The notes under the pieces: model-generated
What the model saw: the letters and a program-made list of their open reading frames with translations, nothing else
Database searches by the model: none
Told to the model about the DNA's origin: nothing
Made by a program: the position numbers and the translations under genes
Assembly: GCA_030692145.1 (NCBI GenBank)
Contig: JAUYCU010000106.1
Coordinates: 1-6,214, forward strand
DNA: 6,214 nt
Direction of reading: 5' to 3'
From: a bacterium
GTDB lineage: Bacteria; Patescibacteriota; Minisyncoccia; RBG-13-40-8-A
Shown: piece by piece, positions 1 through 4,774 of the stretch
Layout: every line of letters begins with the position of its first letter
Position numbering within the stretch: position 1 is the stretch's first letter

Positions 1-131
1 CCAATATTGAGGGTGTTTTTGCCGCAGGAGACATAACCACCGGATCGAATGGTTTCAGACAGATAATTACCGCTTGTTCCGAGGGAGCGATTGCCGCGCT
101 CGGCGCACTAAATTATTTGCATAAAAAGTGA
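1..131 (+). CDS. Thioredoxin reductase-like FAD/NAD(P)H flavoprotein, C-terminal end only (5' truncated by window)
   Basis: The frame is open from the window edge (first full codon at 3) to TGA at 129-131, giving 42 residues. The fragment begins NIEGVFAAGDI. This is the C-terminal FAD-binding motif (G-x-F-A-A-G-D) of low-molecular-weight thioredoxin reductases and relatives, whose Asp contacts the FAD ribityl chain. It continues with FRQIITACSEGAIAAL, matching the family's RQ..TA..EG..AA helix that packs on the flavin, and ends in a short basic tail (YLHKK). Family role: cytoplasmic NADPH-dependent reduction of thioredoxin or a similar disulfide partner. The CxxC redox pair and the NADPH domain lie upstream of the window, so an AhpF-like, ferredoxin-NADP reductase-like or other member of the same fold cannot be excluded. 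It is separated from the next gene by 132 nt and may belong to a different transcript. Confidence 0.85.
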   Translation, partial: NIEGVFAAGDITTGSNGFRQIITACSEGAIAALGALNYLHKK

Positions 132-137
132 TATAAT
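132..137 (+). promoter_or_regulatory. Candidate -10 element (TATAAT) just after the upstream stop codon
   Basis: A perfect TATAAT directly follows the TGA at 129-131. The position 17 nt upstream (109-114, TAAATT) is a poor match to TTGACA, so any promoter here would rely on the -10 alone. Transcription from it would begin near 143-145 and give the GAPDH block a leader of roughly 120 nt containing all the repeats. In A/T-rich DNA this hexamer arises easily by chance, hence the low confidence. Confidence 0.22.
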
Positions 138-150
138 TAAATTGACTAAT

Positions 151-195
151 TGCTTGATCGCTACGCTTGTTGGATGCTTGATCACTTCGTTTGTT
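151..195. repeat. Two imperfect 21-nt direct repeats
   Basis: Copy 1 (151-171) and copy 2 (175-195) both begin TGCTTGATC and end TTGTT. They match at 18 of 21 positions and are separated by 3 nt (GGA), giving a 24-nt period. No coding frame explains them. They could be a binding site pair, a leader structure or a decayed intergenic repeat of the genome. Confidence 0.6.
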
Positions 196-248
196 TGAAT
201 CGTAAACATCTCAAACACCTCGAACATCGAACATTTCAAGCGTGAGCG
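159..248. repeat. Imperfect inverted repeat in the GAPDH leader
   Basis: CGCTACGCTTG at 159-169 is the reverse complement of CAAGCGTGAGCG at 237-248 except for one extra G in the right arm. This could form an 11-bp stem with a single bulge, enclosing about 67 nt. The right arm ends 15 nt before the GAPDH ATG, so folding could affect start-codon access. There is no T tract, so it is not a terminator. The enclosed loop contains the second 21-nt direct repeat and the 7-nt tandem repeat. Confidence 0.4.
221..234. repeat. Perfect 7-nt tandem repeat (CGAACAT x2)
   Basis: CGAACAT occurs twice in direct succession, within a longer stretch of related AACAT/AACAC words (204-236). It is short and non-coding. 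It is either simple-sequence drift or part of the leader. Confidence 0.5.
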
Positions 249-263
249 GTTAGCGAACTAAAC

Positions 264-1298
264 ATGTTTACCAAAGTAGCAATAAATGGATTTGGGCGGA
301 TTGGTAGGACGTTTTTCCGCCTAGCCCACGAAAGGCATGACTTAAGGATTTTGGCGATTAACGATTTAGCGGGTTTGGAGAATCTGGCCTATCTTTTAAA
401 ACACGATAGTGTTTATCGGGAATATAACCGTAAAATCAATGTTGATGTTAAAGCCAGAAAATTGATTGTCGACAATCAAAGAATCGATTTTATTCAGGAA
501 AAAGACCCGGCAAAATTGCCTTGGGGGAAAATGGGAATTGATGTGGTTGTGGAATCAACTGGCTTTTTCGAGAATTTCGAAGGAGCAAGTAATCACTTGA
601 AGGCGGGAGCAAAAAGAGTGGTGATTACTGCGCCGGCAAAAGACGATGATGAAAGCATGAAATTGGGAGCAACCGTTTTATTGGGAATTAACGAGAAAGA
701 CATGGCAAGGGTTCAAATTACCTCTAATGGTTCTTGCACTACTAATGCCGTTGCTCCGGTTATGGCGGTTTTGTCCGAGAAACCCGGCATTAAGAAAGCG
801 ATTTTAAACACAATTCACGCTTACACGGCAACGCAAAAAATTGTTGATGGTTCGGATACTAAGGATTGGCGCAGGGGTAGAGCAGGAGCGGTTAACTTGA
901 TTCCTTCGACAACCGGCGCGGCAATTACGGTTACGAAAGTGGTTAAAAATTTGAAAAATTTATTTGACGGAATCGCCATCAGAACACCGGTGCCTACGGT
1001 TTCCTTGGCGGACATTACTTTTGTTTCTAATGTCAAGACTACGGTAGAAGAAATAAACAATATTTTAGTTGAGGCTTCAAAAAAACTGCACTGGAAAGGA
1101 ATTTTAGGTGTCAGTAATGAACAGTTGGTTTCCTCGGATTTAATTGGTATTACTACGGCAAGCGTTGTTGATTTGAATTTTACCAAAGTAATTGACGGAG
1201 ACTTGGTAAAGGTATTGGCTTGGTACGATAACGAATGGGGTTATTCTCAAACTTTGGTCGAGCACGTTGTTAGATCGGGAAAATTAATTCATAAATAA
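264..1298 (+). CDS. gap: Type I glyceraldehyde-3-phosphate dehydrogenase
   Basis: Cytoplasmic glycolytic enzyme: glyceraldehyde-3-P + NAD(P)+ + Pi to 1,3-bisphosphoglycerate. At 344 residues it is slightly longer than the usual 330-340, with a few extra residues around 127-136 after ITAPAK. The N-terminal Rossmann motif AINGFGRIGR spans 6-15, with Asp34 at the position that binds the NAD adenosine ribose. The catalytic SNGSCTTN motif is at 154-161 with nucleophile Cys158, and the partner His185 lies in HAYTATQ. The C-terminal signature WYDNEWGYS is at 320-328. The Leu-Pro pair of classical NAD enzymes after the S-loop Asp is Gly196-Ser197 here, so cofactor choice is uncertain and NADP use is possible. 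The ATG at 264 gives a correct N terminus, yet GCGAACTAAAC before it has no Shine-Dalgarno sequence. It is the first gene of the block, 6 nt before the isomerase. Confidence 0.98.
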   Translation: MFTKVAINGFGRIGRTFFRLAHERHDLRILAINDLAGLENLAYLLKHDSVYREYNRKINVDVKARKLIVDNQRIDFIQEKDPAKLPWGKMGIDVVVESTGFFENFEGASNHLKAGAKRVVITAPAKDDDESMKLGATVLLGINEKDMARVQITSNGSCTTNAVAPVMAVLSEKPGIKKAILNTIHAYTATQKIVDGSDTKDWRRGRAGAVNLIPSTTGAAITVTKVVKNLKNLFDGIAIRTPVPTVSLADITFVSNVKTTVEEINNILVEASKKLHWKGILGVSNEQLVSSDLIGITTASVVDLNFTKVIDGDLVKVLAWYDNEWGYSQTLVEHVVRSGKLIHK

Positions 1299-1304
1299 AA
1301 CCAT

Positions 1305-1742
1305 ATGATTTATTTGGGCGCAGACCACGGCGGTTTCAGTTTTAAAGAAAAAATAAAGGAATTTTTAAGCGAACTTAAGGTCGAATATCAGGATTTGGGT
1401 AATTTAAAATTTGAACCGAACGACGATTTTCCGGATTTTGCCCTAGCTGTAGCAAATAAAGTTGCGGAAATAAATGGAAAAGGGATTTTAGTTTGTACGA
1501 ATGGCGAGGGAATGTGTATTGTGGCAAATAAAATTAAGGGAATTAGGGCAGTAAGTCCGGTAACAAAAAAAGCAGCCCTAAGATCCAGGGAGGATTTGGA
1601 CTCAAATATTTTATGTCTTGGCGAGCATATTTTATCTTTCCGCGATGCCAAGAAAATTATTAAAATCTGGCTAGAAACAGATTTTTTCCCGGCAGACAGG
1701 TACATTAGGAGGATCAATAAAATTAAAAAAATAGAAGAATGA
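1305..1742 (+). CDS. rpiB: RpiB/LacAB-family sugar-phosphate isomerase (probable ribose-5-phosphate isomerase B)
   Basis: Expected reaction: ribose-5-P to ribulose-5-P in the non-oxidative pentose phosphate pathway; cytoplasmic dimer in the family. Its 145 residues are the normal length. The N terminus GADHGGFSFKEKI (5-17) is the family signature, including the His that contacts substrate. Cys64 is the catalytic-base position, followed by ANKIKGIRA (74-82), and the basic C-terminal part DRYIRRI suits phosphate binding. Two departures are visible. The usual C-G-T-G loop reads C64-T-N-G-E-G-M, so the Thr is Asn66. The usual SREHN motif reads SREDL (94-98), so the ring-opening His is Asp97. As I recall, similar changes occur in candidate-phyla members. 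An allose-6-P or other aldose-phosphate substrate is the main alternative. It begins 6 nt after GAPDH without a Shine-Dalgarno sequence, and its stop overlaps the epimerase start. Confidence 0.92.
   Translation: MIYLGADHGGFSFKEKIKEFLSELKVEYQDLGNLKFEPNDDFPDFALAVANKVAEINGKGILVCTNGEGMCIVANKIKGIRAVSPVTKKAALRSREDLDSNILCLGEHILSFRDAKKIIKIWLETDFFPADRYIRRINKIKKIEE
1739..1742 (+). promoter_or_regulatory. ATGA start/stop overlap coupling isomerase and epimerase
   Basis: The epimerase ATG (1739-1741) overlaps the isomerase TGA (1740-1742), the classic arrangement for termination-reinitiation coupling. The nearest purine-rich run is AGAAG immediately before the ATG, too close for an ordinary ribosome binding site. 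The good AGGAGG at 1707-1712 lies 26 nt away, too far to position this start. Confidence 0.75.
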
Positions 1743-2428
1743 AAATTGAAGTAATTCCCACAATTTTGGTTAATACTTTTGAAGAGGTTGAAGAAAAAAT
1801 CAAACTTGTTGAAAAATACGTAAACTGGGTTCAGTTGGATGTAATGGACGGGGTTTTCGTGAATAACGAAACCTGGCCGCATTCGGTTGTGCCGGGTATT
1901 GCCAAGCGTGGAAAAGCATATTCGCAAGAAATAGAAAAACTGAAAAAGTTGAATACGAAAGTGAAAATTGAAGCGCATTTAATGGTTCAGAATCCGGAAG
2001 AAGAATTCGACGAGTGGCTGAGGGTAGCGGACAGGATAATTGTTCATTTCGAGTCAAAAATCACCAGCCGTGAATTAGGGATAAGAGAATTAATAAAAAA
2101 GGCGGCAAAAAAGAAAAAAGGATTTGGTTTGGCAATAAACCCGGAAACCCATTATGCAGCAGTAACCCCGTTTTTGAAAGATTTGGATTTAGTTTTAATT
2201 ATGACTATTCAGCCGGGTTGGGGCGGGCAAGAAATGAAAGTATGGGCTTTAGAAAAAGCAGAAGCATTAAGAAAAATCTGGCCCAAGGGGAATATTGAGG
2301 TGGACGGTGGCGTAAACAACGAAAACATTGGAAAAGTAAAAAAATCCGGCGTTAATTTAATTTGCGTCGGAACATATATCTATAGAAGTAAAGATATCGG
2401 AAGGGCAATAAAAAATTTAAAAATATAA
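1739..2428 (+). CDS. rpe: Ribulose-phosphate 3-epimerase
   Basis: Interconverts ribulose-5-P and xylulose-5-P in the cytoplasm, so it shares a substrate with the isomerase it overlaps by 4 nt. Its 229 residues fit the (beta/alpha)8-barrel family. In order: IPTIL at the first strand (6-10, usually PSIL); LDVMDGVFVNN (33-43) with catalytic/metal Asp34; AHLMV (79-83) with metal ligand His80; TIQPGWGGQ (156-164), matching the family's E-P-G-x-G-G-Q loop; EVDGGV (187-192) with the second catalytic Asp189; and the phosphate-binding strand VGTYIYRS (210-217). The first metal ligand is unusual: the family's His in H-x-D is Gln32 (VQLDVMDG), and the Glu of the EPG loop is Gln158. The enzyme should still fold as an epimerase, but metal use may differ. 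The stop is 3 nt before the kinase start. Confidence 0.94.
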   Translation: MKIEVIPTILVNTFEEVEEKIKLVEKYVNWVQLDVMDGVFVNNETWPHSVVPGIAKRGKAYSQEIEKLKKLNTKVKIEAHLMVQNPEEEFDEWLRVADRIIVHFESKITSRELGIRELIKKAAKKKKGFGLAINPETHYAAVTPFLKDLDLVLIMTIQPGWGGQEMKVWALEKAEALRKIWPKGNIEVDGGVNNENIGKVKKSGVNLICVGTYIYRSKDIGRAIKNLKI

Positions 2429-2431
2429 TTT

Positions 2432-3424
2432 ATGTTCGATGTTGTAACTTTCGGTTCGGCAACCAGAGATTTGTTCATCAGGAGCAAAGAGTTTAAAACC
2501 CTAAAAAACAAGGAATTTATTACTGGTCAGGGTATTTGTTTTAATTTGGGTTCGAAAATTTATCTTGACGACATGCTTTTCACTACCGGTGGCGGAGGCA
2601 CGAATGCTGCGGCTACTTTTGCGAAACAAGGATTCAAAACTGCCTATATTGGCAGAATCGGGAAAGATTCGGGTGGCAGGGCGATAAAAGAAGAATTAAA
2701 AGATTTAAGGGTCGTGAGCTTTATCAGCGAGGACAATAAACTGAAAACAGCATACTCGATAATTATTTCTGTATCTCAAAAAGAAAGAACAATTCTTGTT
2801 TATAATGGCGCTTGCCATTATTTGAGCGTAAAAGGTGTACCCTTTGCAAAATTAAAGGCAAAATGGTTTTATATTGCCGGGCTTTCGGGAAAATCAGCCC
2901 AAGTTCTATTGCCGATAATCGATTTCGCCAAGAAAAACAAAATAAAAGTTGTTCTGAATCCGGGCGCAGCTCAATTGAATTTGGGACTGAACGGATTAAA
3001 AAATATTTTAAACACTGTCGATGTTTTGATTCTGAATCAGGAAGAAGGCGCAAAATTGGCGGAATTGCCTTTCGAAAAAGAGAAAGAAATTTTCAAAAAA
3101 TTGGACAAGTTTGTCAGAGGAATTGTGGTAATGACAAAGGGACCGAAGGGCGTGGTTGTTTCTGATGGAAAATGTGTTTATTCCGCGGGAACCTTTAAAG
3201 AAAAGAGATATGTCGACAGGACCGGTGCGGGAGACGCGTTCGGTTCGGGATTTGTATCGGGCTTAATCAGAACTAATAAAATCGAAGAGGCGATAAAATT
3301 GGGAAGTGCCAATGGAACGGCGGTTGTGGAAGAGTTGGGAGCGAAAAATGGATTATTGACCAAGGCGCGATTCGAAAAAGAACCACGCTGGAAAAAATTT
3401 AAAATTACAAAAATTAAATTATGA
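2432..3424 (+). CDS. PfkB/ribokinase-family sugar kinase
   Basis: ATP-dependent phosphorylation of a sugar or nucleoside hydroxyl in the cytoplasm. Its 330 residues match the family. Domains in order: N-terminal strand FDVVTFGSATRD (2-13); first PfkB signature GGGGTNAAATFAKQG (53-67) with the substrate-binding Gly/Asn region; LNPGAAQ (175-181); NQEE (202-205); and the second signature DRTGAGDAFGSGF (262-274), whose GAGD forms the anion hole with catalytic base Asp268. There is a lid-like insertion at about 20-52. The neighbours (RpiB and the epimerase) make ribokinase, giving ribose-5-P, the natural guess. A phosphofructokinase-like or nucleoside kinase role is equally compatible with the motifs, so I give no symbol. 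It begins 3 nt after the epimerase, with only TATAATTT before the ATG and no Shine-Dalgarno sequence. Its stop overlaps the next start in ATGA. Confidence 0.93.
   Translation: MFDVVTFGSATRDLFIRSKEFKTLKNKEFITGQGICFNLGSKIYLDDMLFTTGGGGTNAAATFAKQGFKTAYIGRIGKDSGGRAIKEELKDLRVVSFISEDNKLKTAYSIIISVSQKERTILVYNGACHYLSVKGVPFAKLKAKWFYIAGLSGKSAQVLLPIIDFAKKNKIKVVLNPGAAQLNLGLNGLKNILNTVDVLILNQEEGAKLAELPFEKEKEIFKKLDKFVRGIVVMTKGPKGVVVSDGKCVYSAGTFKEKRYVDRTGAGDAFGSGFVSGLIRTNKIEEAIKLGSANGTAVVEELGAKNGLLTKARFEKEPRWKKFKITKIKL
3421..3424 (+). promoter_or_regulatory. ATGA start/stop overlap coupling the sugar kinase and the unknown helical protein
   Basis: ATG at 3421-3423 overlaps the kinase TGA at 3422-3424. The preceding bases (AAAAATTAAATT) contain no Shine-Dalgarno sequence, so translation of the downstream gene probably depends on ribosomes ending the kinase. 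This fixes the start choice for the downstream gene. Confidence 0.7.
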
Positions 3425-4665
3425 CCAGTCAGGAATATATTGCGAAAATTTTAAGGGCAAAAACCGAGACAATTTCGGAGATGGATAAAAAAATGACGCA
3501 AATAAGCGGCAAAATCGGGGTTTTGGATAAGATAGTGGCGGAAAACGAACGTCAAATCAACAAGACTCTCGAAATTTTAAAGTGCCGTGATTATCGGGCA
3601 GAAAGAGTACGGAGAGCTCTGATCACGAGTCTACAAGAAGACGATAGGGCGTTATACAAATTATTTAAAAGACCGAGCGGTACAACAATGACCGGTCTAA
3701 AAACGCTTTTTAATTTTGCCTTGGAACTGGCGAATATTGATCAGCTTTTTGTTTTAAAAAAAGAAAAAGCGGAAGAAATTTTGAGAAAAAATCCTCCGCC
3801 GAATATTCTTAAGGCATTAAAATATAAAGATATTGATGAACTTCTGAAAAAAGAAGATTTAGCAGAGGTTTTTTCTGCCTTAAGATTTGTTGAAACTGGT
3901 GAATGGATGCATAAAACATTTGATGATACTTATAAGAAATTAACGCCCCAGGATTTCGAAAAGAAAGACGTAAGGTTAATTGCTTTGTCGGGAAAATGGC
4001 TGAAGGTTGCGGAAAAGTTTGTTAAGAAAAAATATCACAACGTTAGTCATCTGAAGGAATTGGGAGTAATTTTCGTTATTCCTTTAAAAATCGATACCCC
4101 TGGAGAAACATTACGTGTTTTCTCGATGATTTTACACTACCTGCACGAAACCAAATTCTATTCCGACCTTTTTGAAAAATACGCCAAAGAGGATAATTTC
4201 GGAGAAAAAATAATCTCCATGCTTAAGGGTAATAACCCGCAAATAGAATCCTTTAAAGATTCCGATATGAATTGGTTGATTATTCAGCAATATCTGGCCA
4301 AAAACAACGAAAATGAACCGCGCTTATTTGTCCCTCACGTTAATCCGGAGGCTGTTCATTGGGAAAAAACAGAAAAAGATATAGCTCGTTTAGGAGAAAG
4401 ATTTGAAAACATTAATCTGGAAATGTGGCTGAATGTCGATTGGATTGGGGGATTTTTCAAAAACAGATTGAAGAAAGAAGAACTTGTGAGTTTTGACCTC
4501 ATCGATAATTGGATGTCGTTGGTCAACAGAAAGGAACGTATAAAGTATCTCTATCATCACCAGGAGGCGTTGTGGAATCATATTTTCGAGGAGTATATGG
4601 GTGCGGAAAATTTGGAGAAAATGATGATCGAAAACTTCGATAAAGGAATCATTAATTTAAAATAA
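3421..4665 (+). CDS. Uncharacterised soluble, mostly helical protein (414 aa)
   Basis: I do not recognise this family. The protein is rich in Lys, Glu, Leu, Ile and Phe, with no signal peptide or membrane segment, so it should be cytoplasmic. Residues 5-55 (from EYIAKIL to LEILKC) look like a long amphipathic helix with coiled-coil potential. A charged helical middle part follows (100-210), broken by a proline turn NPPPN (124-128). A short hydrophobic, strand-like patch LGVIFVIPLKI (214-224) precedes further helices. The C-terminal half has aromatic/His-rich stretches: ILHYLHETKFYSDLF (237-251), VPHVNPEAVHWEKTE (304-318), MWLNVDWIGGFF (335-346) and YLYHHQEALWNHIFEEYM (376-393). I see no nucleotide-binding loop, metal-binding CxxC or known catalytic signature. 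Translational coupling to the kinase and membership in the GAPDH/pentose-phosphate block suggest a metabolic scaffold, regulator or unrecognised enzyme, but that is inference from position. It precedes the secreted protein by 10 nt. Confidence 0.88.
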   Translation: MTSQEYIAKILRAKTETISEMDKKMTQISGKIGVLDKIVAENERQINKTLEILKCRDYRAERVRRALITSLQEDDRALYKLFKRPSGTTMTGLKTLFNFALELANIDQLFVLKKEKAEEILRKNPPPNILKALKYKDIDELLKKEDLAEVFSALRFVETGEWMHKTFDDTYKKLTPQDFEKKDVRLIALSGKWLKVAEKFVKKKYHNVSHLKELGVIFVIPLKIDTPGETLRVFSMILHYLHETKFYSDLFEKYAKEDNFGEKIISMLKGNNPQIESFKDSDMNWLIIQQYLAKNNENEPRLFVPHVNPEAVHWEKTEKDIARLGERFENINLEMWLNVDWIGGFFKNRLKKEELVSFDLIDNWMSLVNRKERIKYLYHHQEALWNHIFEEYMGAENLEKMMIENFDKGIINLK

Positions 4666-4675
4666 TTTTTAAAAT

Positions 4676-4774
4676 ATGTCCTCAATAATTACGAAGAAAA
4701 AATATAAATGGCCGTATTTATTGGCCGTATTTATTTTTTTGATATCGAGCATTTCTTTTGTCTCTGTTTTCGCA
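4676..4774 (+). other. Sec signal peptide of the modular surface protein
   Basis: Thirty-three codons: an n-region with four Lys (7-9, 11), an uninterrupted hydrophobic core at about 14-31 and small residues at the end. Val31-Phe32-Ala33 followed by Gln34 fits a signal peptidase I (A/V-x-A) site. There is no lipobox Cys, so it is not a lipoprotein signal. The N terminus could remain as an anchor if it is not cut, which the sequence cannot decide. Confidence 0.85.

Larger units (their letters stand above)
132..263. other. Intergenic leader region upstream of GAPDH, repeat-rich
   Basis: This 132-nt gap is the only non-coding stretch of note in the window. It holds a TATAAT hexamer at 132-137, a TTGACT hexamer at 142-147, two imperfect 21-nt direct repeats, a perfect 7-nt tandem repeat and an imperfect inverted repeat that ends 15 nt before the GAPDH start. 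The two hexamers are in the wrong order for one promoter. No plausible -10 lies 16-18 nt after TTGACT, and no good -35 lies before TATAAT. I see no open frame, tRNA-like fold or clear G+C hairpin with a T tract. It most likely carries the promoter and 5' leader of the GAPDH block. Confidence 0.6.

Noticed and set aside
142..147. TTGACT as a -35 element for the GAPDH promoter
   Set aside because: It matches TTGACA at 5 of 6 positions, but the region 16-18 nt downstream (CGCTTGTTGG) bears no resemblance to TATAAT.
151..195. The pair of 21-nt repeats as a tiny CRISPR array
   Set aside because: There are only two imperfect copies with a 3-nt spacer, and no cas gene is visible. A CRISPR array needs longer spacers and more identical repeats.
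821..1186. Antisense open frame (121 codons, - strand) inside GAPDH
   Set aside because: It lies wholly within the highly conserved catalytic domain of GAPDH and has no own start context or recognisable product.
1707..1712. AGGAGG as ribosome binding site for the epimerase
   Set aside because: It is 26 nt from the ATG at 1739 and no alternative start lies 5-10 nt after it. It encodes residues of the isomerase C-terminal part (YIRRIN), so it looks incidental.
1388..1978. Long antisense open frame (196 codons, - strand) across the isomerase and epimerase
   Set aside because: It is antisense to two strongly recognised genes. Its translation is Phe/Leu/Ser-rich with no family resemblance, typical of the shadow of lysine-rich A/T-rich coding.
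2424..2429. TATAAT just before the kinase start as an internal promoter
   Set aside because: Transcription would begin inside the kinase coding sequence, no -35 stands out, and the hexamer overlaps the epimerase stop codon in A/T-rich sequence.
2812..3165. Overlapping + strand frame (117 codons) inside the sugar kinase
   Set aside because: It is an alternative frame of a well-supported kinase. Its Arg/Lys/Ser/Cys-rich translation shows no domain.
4641..4680. A terminator or separate promoter between the helical protein and the surface protein
   Set aside because: The gap is only 10 nt. The A/T run has no G+C-rich hairpin before it, and the TAAAAT-like words lack a -35 and sit on the start codon.
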